Counted from the first letter of the stretch, positions 8,155-17,373 are shown. The stretch is DNA of 64,000 nt from an uncultured Collinsella sp. (GCA_902470365.1 CABRFZ010000004.1:1-64000), one strand, 5' to 3'. Program-made: numbers and translations. Notes: a model not told the origin generated them from the letters alone.

Positions 8155-11100
8155 ATGAGCAAACTCGTCGAGGGCATTAAGGACCGTATGGTCGCTGCCG
8201 CGCGCGAGGCCGCGCCCGCCGTGGTGGACGCCGCGCAGAAGGCCGCGACCGCGGCTGCCGAGAAAGTTGCTGAGGCAATTGCCGATGCCAAAAACGCGGC
8301 AGGGGAGGCGTCCGTCGCTAGCGAGCCCGCCACCGCCGCTGAGCCCGTAGCCGCCGGCCAGGCCCCCGAAGGCGCGATCTTCAACCCCGAGAACGCTCGC
8401 GGCAGCCTGCATCTGGGCATCGACGTGGGCTCCACCACCGTTAAGCTCGCCGTGCTCAACGACGACAACCAGATCGTCTACGCCAAGTACCAGCGCCACC
8501 ACACCGACGTCCGCGCCTGCGCCCGCGACCTGTTCGAGGGCGCTGCGACCGTGCTGCCGACGGCCCAGATGACCTGCGCCATTACCGGCTCGGGCGGCCT
8601 GCTGCTGTCCCAGTGGCTCGACCTGGAGTTTGTCCAGGAGGTCATCGCCAGCAAGCGCGCTGTCGAGACTCTTATCCCGGCCACCGACGTTGCCATCGAG
8701 CTGGGCGGCGAGGACGCCAAGATCATCTATTTCGACAACGGCATCGAGCAGCGCATGAACGGCACCTGCGCCGGCGGCACGGGCGCGTTCATCGACCAGA
8801 TGGCAACCCTGCTGCACACCGACGCGAGCGGCCTCAACGAGCTCGCGGCCAACGCCACCACCATCTATCCCATCGCCAGCCGCTGCGGCGTTTTTGCCAA
8901 GACCGACGTGCAGCCGCTGCTCAACGAGGGCGCCCGCCCCGAGGACGTGGCTGCCTCCATCTTCCAGGCCGTCGTGACCCAGACCATCTCGGGCCTGGCA
9001 TGTGGCCGTCCCATCCGCGGCAACGTCGCCTTCCTGGGCGGCCCGCTGCAGTATCTCTCCGAGCTGCGCCACCGCTTCTACCTCACGCTCAACCTGGATG
9101 AGGAGCACCGTATCGTGCCCCAAAATGCCCACCTGTTTGTGGCGAGCGGCGCCGCCATGGCGCACGAGTCCAACAAGCTCAGCACGTTCCCGCAGCTCAT
9201 CGAGGCTATCGATGCCCTGGGTGACACACAGGGCGCCGAGGTCGAGCGTCTGGACCCGCTCTTTGCCACCGACGAGGACTTTGCCGAGTTCAAGACCCGC
9301 CACGACCAGGAAGTCGTCCCCAAGGGCAAGCTCGAAGGCTACACCGGCCGCGTGTTCATTGGCATCGACGCCGGCTCCACCACCATGAAGGCCGCGCTCG
9401 TGGGCGAGGACGGCCAGCTGTTGCACACCTGGTACGGCAACAACAACGGTGACATCCTGGGCACGGCCAAGGTCATCATGGCCGATTTCTACAACCACAT
9501 CCCCGCCGGCTGCACCATCGGCCACGTGACCACCACGGGCTACGGCGAGGCACTGCTCATCGAGGCCCTCAAGGCCGATTCCGGCGAGATCGAGACCGTC
9601 GCGCACCTGCGCGGCGCCAAGGCGTTCCTGCCCGGCGTCGAGTTTATTCTGGACATCGGCGGCCAGGACATGAAGTGCCTGCGCGTCAAGGACGGCGTCA
9701 TCGAACACATCATGCTCAACGAGGCTTGCTCGTCGGGTTGCGGCAGCTTTATCGAGAGCTTCGCCGTCTCTATGAACATGGACGTGCGTGCGTTCGCCGA
9801 TGCCGCCATCCATGCCAAGGCCCCGGTCGATTTGGGCAGTCGCTGCACGGTCTTTATGAACTCGCGCGTCAAACAGGCGCAAAAGGAAGGCGCCACGGTG
9901 GGCGACATCGCGGCCGGCCTGTCCTATTCCGTCATCAAGAATGCCCTATTCAAGGTCATTAAGCTGCGCGACCCCAAGGAGATCGGCAACCAGGTGATCG
10001 TCCAGGGCGGCACCTTTATGTCCGATGCCACACTGCGCGCGTTTGAGCAGCTCACGGGCGTTCATGCCGTGCGTCCCGACATCGCCGGCTGCATGGGCGC
10101 CTATGGTGCGGCCCTGCTCGCCCGCGATCGCGCCGGCGCCGATGGCACCTCGACCATCCTTTCGGCCGAGGACATCGCGCACCTCACCGTGACGCAAAAA
10201 CACGTCCGCTGCGGCCGTTGCTCCAACAACTGCCAGCTCACCGTCAACGATTTTGGCGGCGGCAGGCGCTTCATTACCGGTAACCGCTGCGAGAAGGGTG
10301 CTGGCCACAAAAAGCAGAAAACCGAGGCCCCCAACCTCTTCAAAAAGAAAAACGAGCTGCTCTTTAACCGCGAGGTGCTGAGCCCCGACGAGGCCCCGCG
10401 TGGTACCGTGGGTATCCCCCGTGCGCTCAACATGTACGAGAACTACCCCTTCTGGCATGCGTTCTTTACGCGCCTGGGCTTTAGCGTGCAGCTGTCCGAC
10501 CAGTCGAGCAAAAAGACTTACCAGGCGGGCATCGAGTCCATGCCGTCCGAGAGCGTGTGCTATCCGGCCAAGATGAGCCACGGCCACGTGATGAACCTCA
10601 TCGACCGCGATGTCGACTTCATTTGGATGCCGTGCGTGCGCTGGGAGCGCAAGGAGGATCCGACCGCCGGCAACTGTTACAACTGCCCCATCGTCATGAG
10701 CTACCCCACGGCGCTGGCGCTCAACATCGATGAGATCCGCGAGCAGAACATCGAGTTCCTGTACCCGTTTGTGCCGTATCACGATAAGACTGAGCTCAAG
10801 CGCCGTCTGTACCAGGTGCTCGCCGTCGACCGCGTGGCCGATGCTGAGGCCGGTCGCGGTCGCGTGCGTGGACCCAAGATCACGCGCTCCGAGGTCGATG
10901 CCGCCGTCAACGCTGCCTTTGAGGCCGATGCGCGTTTCCACGAGGACATCCAGACCATGGGCGAGGAGGCTCTTAAGTGGGTCGAGGACCACGGCGGCCA
11001 TGGCATTGTGCTCGCCGGCCGTCCCTACCACAACGACCCCGAGATCAACCATGCCCTGCCCGAGCTTATCTCGAGCTTTGGCTTTGCGGTCTTTACCGAG

Positions 11101-12936
11101 GATTCGCTTGCGCATCTGGTAAAGCCCGAGCGTCCGATTCGCGTCGTTGACCAGTGGATGTACCACAGCCGCCTGTACGCCGTCGCCCGCTTTGTGACGA
11201 TGCGCAACGACCTGGACCTGATCCAGCTCAACTCTTTCGGCTGCGGTCTCGATGCCCTGACTACCGACCAGGTGCAGGAGATTCTGGAGGCCAGCGGCAA
11301 GATCTACACCGTGCTCAAGATCGACGAGGTGTCCAACCTGGGCGCCGCGCGCATCCGCATCCGCTCGCTCATGGCAGCGCTCAAGGACCAGGAGGCCGAG
11401 CGCTTGGCCGAGGCCACGGCCGCGGGCGAGGCCTACGAGCAGGGCGATGCCGCGCCGGTGGCGCCCTCCACGGACGCCCCCGCGTTCGCGAGCCGCAAGT
11501 ACACGTTCGAGGCGCAGCGCGAGAGTGCTTCGACCGCATGGCCCAAAGTGCCCTTTACCGAGCAGATGCGCGAGGAGGGCTATACCATCCTGTGCCCGCA
11601 GATGGCGCCGATCCACTTTGACCTGGTCAAAGAGGTGTTCCGCGGTGCCGGCTACAACTTGGAGCTGCTGCCCTCGACCGATCACGACGCCGTCGAGGCC
11701 GGCCTGCGCTATGTGAACAACGACATCTGCTATCCGTCGATCCTGGTGACGGGCCAGATCATGGAGGCCATCGAGAGCGGTCGGTACGACCTGTCCAAGA
11801 CGGCCGTGGTTATCAGCCAGACCGGCGGCGGCTGCCGTGCCACCAACTACATCGCGCTCATCCGCAAGGCCCTGCGCGAGAGCGGCCACCCCGAGATCCC
11901 GGTGATCTCGCTTTCGGCCGTGGCGCTCGGCGAGGACAACCCCGGTTTTAAGATTACGCCGGCGCTGCTTAAGCAGGCCGTGTACGCGGTGCTCTTTGGC
12001 GACGTGATGATGCAGATGCTCTACCGCTGCCGCCCGTACGAGGCAACGCCCGGTGCCGCCAACGCGCTCTACGAGGAGTACATGGCGCGCGCCCGCAAGC
12101 TGGCGCCCAAGTTTAACCGCCACAACTACACCAAGCTGTGCCGCGAGGCCATCCGCGCGTTCGACACCATGCCGCTCGTGGGCGAGGGCACCAAGCCGCG
12201 CGTGGGCGTGGTCGGCGAGATCCTGGTCAAGTTCCACCCCACAGCCAACAACCACGTGGTCGATGTCATCGAGCGCGAGGGCTGCGAGGCCGTGGTGCCG
12301 GGCCTGCTCGACTTCTTCCTGTACTCCATGAGCAACGCTGAGCTGCAGAAGGACGAGCTGGGAAGCTCTGCTACCACGCGCGCTGGTATGCAGGCGCTCA
12401 TCAAACTCGTGGACTGGATGCGTACGCCGGTGGAGGAGATGCTCGAAAAGTCCCGCCGCTTTGAGGCGCCTGAGCGCATCGGCACCATGGCCGACAAGGC
12501 CCGCACGGTGCTTTCGGTGTGCAACAACATGGGCGAGGGCTGGCTGCTCACGGCCGAGATGCTCGACCTGATCGACCACGGCGCGCCCAACATCATCTGC
12601 ACGCAGCCCTTTGCGTGCCTGCCCAACCACGTGGTGGGTAAGGCCGTGATCAAGGAGCTGCGCCGCCAGCATCCCGAGAGCAACATTGTCGCGGTGGACT
12701 ATGATCCTGGTGCGTCCGAGGTCAACCAGCTCAACCGCATTAAGCTTATGATCAGCGTGGCTAAGGAGAACATGCGCGCCGGCAAGGGCTTTAAGCTCGA
12801 GAAGGTGGCGCCGCTCGCGATGGACGAGGTCACCGGCCAGATGCGTGCCCATGATGGCTGCGTGAGCTGTGGGCCGGCCAGCGAGGAGGCCGTTGCATCG
12901 GTCGCCAATCGTCTGGGACGCGGCATTAAGAAGTAG
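8155..12936 (+). CDS. Giant acyl-CoA dehydratase activase fusion (two ASKHA domains + DUF2229 + HgdB-like)
   Basis: 1593 residues, ATG after AAGAGGAGAGAC, likely an operon with the TetR gene. Order: Ala-rich charged helix (~1-70); first BadF/BcrA-type ATPase (~85-340) with GIDVGSTT and cluster-binding Cys in NGTCAGGTGAF (~203) and SRCGVF (~244); second such domain (~400-660) with GIDAGSTT, NEACSSGCGSF (~524, 528) and SRCTVF (~564); a four-Cys CGRCSNNC...GNRC motif (~686-712); DUF2229 (~750-1050) with ESVCYPAKMSHGH; and a C-terminal 2-hydroxyacyl-CoA-dehydratase-like region (~1140-1590) with NNDICYPS and TGGGCRATNY. Known relatives use ATP to push electrons from a [4Fe-4S] activator to a dehydratase or a double-cubane reductase. 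Here both halves are one chain; the substrate is unknown. A second copy starts at 61339. Confidence 0.92.
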   Translation: MSKLVEGIKDRMVAAAREAAPAVVDAAQKAATAAAEKVAEAIADAKNAAGEASVASEPATAAEPVAAGQAPEGAIFNPENARGSLHLGIDVGSTTVKLAVLNDDNQIVYAKYQRHHTDVRACARDLFEGAATVLPTAQMTCAITGSGGLLLSQWLDLEFVQEVIASKRAVETLIPATDVAIELGGEDAKIIYFDNGIEQRMNGTCAGGTGAFIDQMATLLHTDASGLNELAANATTIYPIASRCGVFAKTDVQPLLNEGARPEDVAASIFQAVVTQTISGLACGRPIRGNVAFLGGPLQYLSELRHRFYLTLNLDEEHRIVPQNAHLFVASGAAMAHESNKLSTFPQLIEAIDALGDTQGAEVERLDPLFATDEDFAEFKTRHDQEVVPKGKLEGYTGRVFIGIDAGSTTMKAALVGEDGQLLHTWYGNNNGDILGTAKVIMADFYNHIPAGCTIGHVTTTGYGEALLIEALKADSGEIETVAHLRGAKAFLPGVEFILDIGGQDMKCLRVKDGVIEHIMLNEACSSGCGSFIESFAVSMNMDVRAFADAAIHAKAPVDLGSRCTVFMNSRVKQAQKEGATVGDIAAGLSYSVIKNALFKVIKLRDPKEIGNQVIVQGGTFMSDATLRAFEQLTGVHAVRPDIAGCMGAYGAALLARDRAGADGTSTILSAEDIAHLTVTQKHVRCGRCSNNCQLTVNDFGGGRRFITGNRCEKGAGHKKQKTEAPNLFKKKNELLFNREVLSPDEAPRGTVGIPRALNMYENYPFWHAFFTRLGFSVQLSDQSSKKTYQAGIESMPSESVCYPAKMSHGHVMNLIDRDVDFIWMPCVRWERKEDPTAGNCYNCPIVMSYPTALALNIDEIREQNIEFLYPFVPYHDKTELKRRLYQVLAVDRVADAEAGRGRVRGPKITRSEVDAAVNAAFEADARFHEDIQTMGEEALKWVEDHGGHGIVLAGRPYHNDPEINHALPELISSFGFAVFTEDSLAHLVKPERPIRVVDQWMYHSRLYAVARFVTMRNDLDLIQLNSFGCGLDALTTDQVQEILEASGKIYTVLKIDEVSNLGAARIRIRSLMAALKDQEAERLAEATAAGEAYEQGDAAPVAPSTDAPAFASRKYTFEAQRESASTAWPKVPFTEQMREEGYTILCPQMAPIHFDLVKEVFRGAGYNLELLPSTDHDAVEAGLRYVNNDICYPSILVTGQIMEAIESGRYDLSKTAVVISQTGGGCRATNYIALIRKALRESGHPEIPVISLSAVALGEDNPGFKITPALLKQAVYAVLFGDVMMQMLYRCRPYEATPGAANALYEEYMARARKLAPKFNRHNYTKLCREAIRAFDTMPLVGEGTKPRVGVVGEILVKFHPTANNHVVDVIEREGCEAVVPGLLDFFLYSMSNAELQKDELGSSATTRAGMQALIKLVDWMRTPVEEMLEKSRRFEAPERIGTMADKARTVLSVCNNMGEGWLLTAEMLDLIDHGAPNIICTQPFACLPNHVVGKAVIKELRRQHPESNIVAVDYDPGASEVNQLNRIKLMISVAKENMRAGKGFKLEKVAPLAMDEVTGQMRAHDGCVSCGPASEEAVASVANRLGRGIKK

Positions 12937-12964
12937 CCGGCCTGCTATGGGCTAGATATGAGGC

Positions 12965-13001
12965 AAGCGGGTGGTAGCCGTATCGGCTACCACCCGCTTA
13001 T
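12965..13001 (+). terminator. Terminator of the activase gene
   Basis: Perfect 16-bp stem (AAGCGGGTGGTAGCCG and complement) with loop TAT, 29 nt after the stop codon. Confidence 0.88.
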
Positions 13002-13022
13002 TGCTGGACATATGTTGTGCAA

Positions 13023-13243
13023 ATGACCTTGCTACAGCCTTCCGTGGGCTCGCCCGATTTTTGGGCCGGTTCGGGCTTTGAGGACAAGCTGCTGCAAGCC
13101 CAGGGCGATTTTTCGCTCAACGCGGGACAGCACAGTGTGACCTATCTGCCAAACGACGAGACGATCGCTACGGTCTGGCCATCGCCACCTACGAGATGGA
13201 AGCCGAAAAGTACATCTACCGTGTGTACAAGTACGAGCTGTAG
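13023..13243 (+). pseudogene. Frameshifted gene remnant
   Basis: Protein-like sequence in two frames. 13023 onward reads MTLLQPSVGSPDFWAGSG, then continues to about FSLNAGQHSVTYLPNDE; near 13160 the frame shifts and RYGLAIATYEMEAEKYIYR leads to a TAG at 13241. Each piece has normal amino-acid composition only in its own frame. There is no ribosome site at the first ATG, so it appears to be the 3' end of a decayed gene. Family not recognised. Confidence 0.45.
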
Positions 13244-13393
13244 GGCCGCGCTTAGGGTTGACCAATGGAGTATGAAAACACGCCGTTCACCGATGCCCCC
13301 TCCGCGAGTGACAGCCATATGGTTTGATGTCAGAAGCATATAGTTGTCACCAGCCTGCTGGCGACGTTCCCCCTGATATCGGAGGTTCCAGGT

Positions 13394-13432
13394 ATGTTTC
13401 GCGCTCCGTTAAACAACTATCGGTTGGTCTAA
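13394..13432 (+). CDS. Possible 12-codon leader peptide
   Basis: ATG at 13394 follows GGAGGTTCCAGGT, the only good ribosome site in this stretch, and reads MFRAPLNNYRLV with TAA ending 1 nt before the ATG of the next gene. The next gene has no good site of its own, so translation could be coupled through this leader. Too short to be sure. Confidence 0.35.
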   Translation: MFRAPLNNYRLV

Positions 13433-13433
13433 C

Positions 13434-13883
13434 ATGGGTCGCCGTGCTACTTCGATAACCCTTGCAGTGGTCTGCCTGGCTGTGCTCCTGGGCGCTACAG
13501 GGCTGTTTGCTATAAGCCGGGAAACGTCCTATATGCAGGAATGCGCTTCCGAAGGGTTTGCCATTGACGGTTACTATCGGGACGACAAGACGAGTCTGGA
13601 AACCCTGGCCTTTCTTGAAGAGGATAACCATCGGTGGCAACTGGTCGACAAAGACGGCAGCTGCGTTGACGGGCAGTTTAAGCGTACGGATGACCCCAAC
13701 ATCCTGATATTAAAGAAGGAAAACGGCGAAGAATTCGGCACGGTTCACGTTGCGTATATATCGCGCCGACGCAATCAGGGGCAGATTTACCTAATTAGAA
13801 ATACTGAGGTGACCCGATTTTATCTTGTGAGCACCGATCCGGCGTTTACGGTGGAGTCTGGCGATGTCGATGCGGACGTCTGA
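13434..13883 (+). CDS. Small exported or membrane-anchored protein, unknown
   Basis: 149 residues. The N-terminus (MGRRATS then LAVVCLAVLLGATGLFA) is a signal peptide or anchor; the rest is a soluble domain with FAIDGYYRDDKTSLETL, WQLVDKDGSCVDGQFKRTDDPNILIL and IYLIRNTEVTRFYLV, alternating strands that suggest a small beta-barrel. The composition is less GC-rich than its neighbours, as in recently acquired genes. No family recognised. It lies between a decayed gene remnant and a terminator, isolated from functional clues. Confidence 0.65.
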   Translation: MGRRATSITLAVVCLAVLLGATGLFAISRETSYMQECASEGFAIDGYYRDDKTSLETLAFLEEDNHRWQLVDKDGSCVDGQFKRTDDPNILILKKENGEEFGTVHVAYISRRRNQGQIYLIRNTEVTRFYLVSTDPAFTVESGDVDADV

Positions 13884-13901
13884 TTCACGGCAATAAAACA
13901 G

Positions 13902-13940
13902 CGAGCGGGGCGCGGGTATGAACTGCACCCCGCTATTTGC
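13902..13940 (+). terminator. Terminator behind the small exported protein gene
   Basis: Stem AGCGGGG / CCCCGCT with a 16-nt loop, 20 nt after the stop; no clean T-run, so efficiency is uncertain. Confidence 0.5.
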
Positions 13941-14008
13941 TCGTGTCCGTATTGCGTCTGCGCCTCGTCATAACTTGCGTCCGTGCGAGCATTCGTCCCG
14001 CGCCGGCA

Positions 14009-15148
14009 TCACTTGACATCGAACTCCACGCGGTCGAGTTCGGGCACGTTGAGGTCGATGAGCTTCCGGGCGACGTGACGGTCGTGTGCCCCAAGCGTCT
14101 CGCCTGTCGTCACATGGGCGACAATCTCGCGCTCGACGATGCCTTCCTCATCGCCTTCGGTGGCCGAGGTTTCGACGGCGACGGTGTAATCCTTAAAGCC
14201 TGGCAGCACCGCGGCAAGCTCGCGCGTGGTTTCGGTGACGCCGTAGCCGTCCTGCACGCCGGACTGCGCCGAGCCAATAGACCCCGCCGTCATGACGATG
14301 CAGGGGATGGCAAAGACTACCGTGCCCACAATGATGCGGCGGCGCACCTTGCGTGATAGCTCGTCGACCTCGGCATCTTCCTCGGCAGTCACAATGCCGT
14401 CGCCGTTGAGGTCGCGCTTGAGCGGCACGCGCAAAAGAAGCAGAACGGCTTCGGCCGCGAGTGCGATAAAGACCACGTTGATGCCAAACTCGTAAAGCGC
14501 CGAGAGAAACAGTGACCCGCTTGCGATGGCGATGCCATAGCCCGCCGCGCACAGGGGCGGCATGAGCGCGGTCGCCACAGCCACCCCGGCGATGAGCGTG
14601 GCGGGTTCCTGGTCGCGCGAGTTGCCCAGGCCACCCGCAAAGCCGCCCGCGAGCGCGACGGCAAGGTCCCACACAGTCGGTGTCGAATTGTCGATGATGG
14701 CGGCCGTGGTGGTGCCAAGGGGCGAGAGCTTAAAGTACAACGTGGACGTGGCCAGGCAAAAGGCCATCTGCAGAGCCAAGCTCGCGACGGCCTCAAGGGT
14801 AATCTCGCGGTCGAGCGTGGCGATGCCGTATGCCATGGCAAGGACCGAGCCCATGAGCGGGCAGATGAGCATGGCGCCTACAATGGCGATATCCGAGTCG
14901 ATATCGAGGCCGATGCTCGCGATCAACATGGCAATGATCAAGATGCATAAGTGTGAGCCAGTCAGGCGCGCCCCGTTTACAAAGCGCTTGCGAATCACGT
15001 GATAGGGCGCGCGTCCCTCGCGAATGTTGAATGCCCGCTTTAGAAAGCGGCTTGCGTTCTCCATGGCCTCGCTGTGGGCGGGGCGGATGCCGTGGCGCCG
15101 ATGATGGCGCTCGCGCAGTCGCTTGAGCTGTTGTTTATCGAGTTCCAT
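14009..15148 (-). CDS. DUF389 membrane protein with an EF-hand-like loop
   Basis: 379 residues. The start is set at the ATG complementary to 15146-15148, which has GAGGTGG upstream; an in-frame extension further out has no support. A basic N-terminus (KQQLKRLRERHHRRHG) precedes membrane segments with DSDIAIVGAMLICPLMGSVLAMAYG and ATLIAGVAVATALMPPLCAAGYG, the hallmarks of DUF389 (TIGR00341-like) proteins of unknown function. Residues 246-257 read DLNGDGIVTAEE, a complete EF-hand calcium-loop pattern (acidic/Asn at 1, 3, 5, Gly at 6, hydrophobic at 8, Glu at 12) in the charged linker before the last membrane segment. The C-terminal ~100 residues are outside the membrane. Confidence 0.85.
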   Translation of the reverse strand: MELDKQQLKRLRERHHRRHGIRPAHSEAMENASRFLKRAFNIREGRAPYHVIRKRFVNGARLTGSHLCILIIAMLIASIGLDIDSDIAIVGAMLICPLMGSVLAMAYGIATLDREITLEAVASLALQMAFCLATSTLYFKLSPLGTTTAAIIDNSTPTVWDLAVALAGGFAGGLGNSRDQEPATLIAGVAVATALMPPLCAAGYGIAIASGSLFLSALYEFGINVVFIALAAEAVLLLLRVPLKRDLNGDGIVTAEEDAEVDELSRKVRRRIIVGTVVFAIPCIVMTAGSIGSAQSGVQDGYGVTETTRELAAVLPGFKDYTVAVETSATEGDEEGIVEREIVAHVTTGETLGAHDRHVARKLIDLNVPELDRVEFDVK

Positions 15149-15363
15149 GTCCACCTCGTTCTGGCACGTGCCGCGTATCCCGCCCGTCGTCTTTACTCTA
15201 CACCGCGTTGAGCGAGGTGTCAGACAGGGTTTGTTGACCTGGAAGTCAGGCCAATCGGCATGACTAAAAACGCCGTGAGGATCATAAGAGTCAAATAGAC
15301 AAAAAAGCGCGGGGCCGGATGGTCTCCGACCCCGCGCTCTGCGCTGGTGCGTTGTTGGTCGGC
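15149..15363. other. Spacer between DUF389 and OPT genes
   Basis: Apart from the OPT terminator at 15301-15339, nothing else was recognised; a DUF389 promoter is expected here. Confidence 0.4.
15301..15339 (-). terminator. Terminator of the OPT transporter gene
   Basis: On the minus strand, stem AGCGCGGGG(T)CGG / CCGGCCCCGCGCT is followed by seven T. It lies 25 nt after the OPT stop. Confidence 0.88.
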
Positions 15364-17067
15364 CTACCCCAGCAGGCTCAGGCCAACAGAGACAAACGCC
15401 AGGATAACGCCGACGATAGACTCGCCGCCCAGCAGGCCGCTGGCGACAACCAGGCCCTGCTCCTGGAAGGCGGCGTCCTTGGCGGCCTTTTCCTCGTCCG
15501 AAAGACCGGCCTCGGCGTCGCGGTGAGCGGTCCACTTGTCGTAGGCGAGCTTAACGCAGGAGCCCAGGAAAGCCGTGAGCGACATGTAGAACGGCAGGTA
15601 CACGCCCAGACCGATCATCATGGCCGGAATGCCGAGCCAGTACATGACGATGCCGGCGATAAAGCCGCCCGCGAACCACGGCACGCTCGGGATGCCCGAG
15701 ACCATGGTGGCGACGACACTTGCCTGCGCGGCAACGAAGCTCTTGTCGGGGCCGAAGGCGTCCGGACCATAGGCGGTGACGAGCGCGACCATGACGGCTG
15801 CGGCGACCAGGGCGCCCACGATGCCGCCGATGGCCTGCCCGACCCACTGTGCGCGCGGGTTGGTGCCCAGCACGGCGCCGGCCTTAAAGTCGTTCATGAC
15901 GTCGCCCGCAAGGCCGCACGCTACGGCCACGATGCCGGCGATAAAGAACAGCTTGACCTGAGCGAGCTGTGCGAAGGCGGCAACGATGAGCATGACGATG
16001 AGGCCGAAGATCTCCATGGGGTCGATGCCCGTCTGGCCGCAGCTCTGTGCACTCATGATGGTGGTGACAAAGGTGAACAGCGTGACGATGACGGCCGGGA
16101 CGGGACCAAGGTCGAGCACGATGGCGATGATCACGGCGATGGCGGCAGCGCCCAGGCCGATGATACCGGCGTCGAGCTTAAGGGAGCCCGAGATGAGCGA
16201 CTGCTCGTCGGTGTCGGTGGAGCTGTCGGCGGCGAGGCCGCGGACGATACCGGCGACCTGCGGCAAGATGTCCTTGAGGACGACGGCGACGCCAAAGCCC
16301 ATCATGAGGCCCATACCCAGGGACTTAACAATGCCCTGTGCGGTCATAACGTCAAACAGACCGGCAGCAGTGCCGCCGACGATGATGCCAAAATTGCCCA
16401 GCAGCGCGCCGGCAAACCAGAACGCGACCGGGGCGAAGCCCACAAGGAAGCCGACGGAGAGCAGCATGGGCGAGTTGTAGATGGCAAAGGTCACGCCAGG
16501 GATGTTGAGCGTGCACAGCATACTGGGCACCACGCCCAGAGCATCGCGCAGCACACTGTAGATGCCGGCGATGGCCATGGAGCCAAAGAGCTGCTTGCCG
16601 GTCTTGCCGCCGGCCTCGGTCGCGCGCAGGGTCTGAGCTGCGGCGTTGCCGGTGGGGAACTCCAGCGCGGCGTCCACGATAAAGTGACGGTGGATGAGTG
16701 CCGTGGCCAGAAGGCCCAAGATGGTGCCGGCGAGTGCCACGATAAACATGTCGAGCCAGCTGATCTGGTCGGCATAGCCCAGCATCCAGGCGCCCGGGAT
16801 GGTAAACGCCAGACCGCCGGCGACCATGGCGCCTGCGGACATGATGGTGTGGGTGACGTTGGCCTCGTTGAGGCTGGCGTTGCCCATGAGCTTAAGGAAG
16901 AACAGCGAGATGACGGCAGCGAAGACGATCGGCCAGGGGAGTGCGCCCATCTTGAGGGCGGTATAGGCCGAGCTTGCCGTGATGATCACGCAGCCAAGGA
17001 CGCCGATGACGACGCCGCGCAGCGTGAGTTGCCCGCGCATCGAAGCACGGTTCGAGGGATTGCTCAT
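15364..17067 (-). CDS. OPT-family oligopeptide/metal-chelate transporter
   Basis: 567 residues with about 14 hydrophobic segments. The N-terminus RGVVIGVLGCVIITASSAYTALKMG, the NEANVTHTIMSAGAM region and DAALEFPTGNAAAQTLRA are characteristic of the bacterial OPT superfamily (PF03169). Members import small peptides or metal-chelator complexes with proton coupling; bacterial substrates are poorly known. The length is near the low end of prokaryotic OPT proteins but no segment appears missing. It is a single-gene unit, with its own terminator and a CTCCTTTG (minus: CAAAGGAG) site before the ATG. Confidence 0.9.
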   Translation of the reverse strand: MSNPSNRASMRGQLTLRGVVIGVLGCVIITASSAYTALKMGALPWPIVFAAVISLFFLKLMGNASLNEANVTHTIMSAGAMVAGGLAFTIPGAWMLGYADQISWLDMFIVALAGTILGLLATALIHRHFIVDAALEFPTGNAAAQTLRATEAGGKTGKQLFGSMAIAGIYSVLRDALGVVPSMLCTLNIPGVTFAIYNSPMLLSVGFLVGFAPVAFWFAGALLGNFGIIVGGTAAGLFDVMTAQGIVKSLGMGLMMGFGVAVVLKDILPQVAGIVRGLAADSSTDTDEQSLISGSLKLDAGIIGLGAAAIAVIIAIVLDLGPVPAVIVTLFTFVTTIMSAQSCGQTGIDPMEIFGLIVMLIVAAFAQLAQVKLFFIAGIVAVACGLAGDVMNDFKAGAVLGTNPRAQWVGQAIGGIVGALVAAAVMVALVTAYGPDAFGPDKSFVAAQASVVATMVSGIPSVPWFAGGFIAGIVMYWLGIPAMMIGLGVYLPFYMSLTAFLGSCVKLAYDKWTAHRDAEAGLSDEEKAAKDAAFQEQGLVVASGLLGGESIVGVILAFVSVGLSLLG

Positions 17068-17190
17068 GTAGAACTCCTTTGCGTATATCCGCTTCCCCCG
17101 GGAGCGCCGCTACGGATACGGCGCGGGAAGTCGGGTTACCAAGGGCCGCCGCGTGAGCTCGCGCGCGACCGCGCACCAGTATAGCGGCAA

Positions 17191-17315
17191 GGTAGTCATT
17201 TTGGGACGGGGCTATTTTAGCTACCCTTTGACAGTCGACGAATTATCTGGGATTGGGGCAAATATCAACCGACATATTGGGGTAGCTAAAATAGCCCCGT
17301 CCCAAAATGACTACC
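17191..17315. repeat. Perfect 36-bp inverted repeat with 53-bp centre
   Basis: Left arm 17191-17226 starts GGTAGTCATTTTGGGACGGG; the right arm 17280-17315 is its exact complement. The centre is 53 bp and includes TTTGACAGTCGACG. It lies between the divergent OPT and coaX genes. Parts of the arm recur at 18873-18894 and 53761-53780, so it is a dispersed element. No gene within. Confidence 0.9.
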
Positions 17316-17373
17316 TGGGATGGCTGGTTCGGGTAGGCGATATACTGCTGGGCAGACGAAAGGAGCGCCGACG

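Noticed and set aside
8140..9882. 580-residue open frame on the minus strand opposite the giant activase
   Set aside because: It is the antisense shadow of a GC-rich gene; composition (His/Asp/Val/Leu-rich, no motif) and lack of a ribosome site show it is not coding.
9946..12852. 968-residue minus-strand open frame opposite the activase C-terminal part
   Set aside because: Shadow of the third-position GC bias; His/Val/Leu-rich without domain signs.
15319..17184. 621-residue plus-strand open frame opposite the OPT transporter
   Set aside because: Antisense shadow, extremely rich in Asp, His, Gly and Gln, with no known motif; the minus-strand OPT reading has clear family features.
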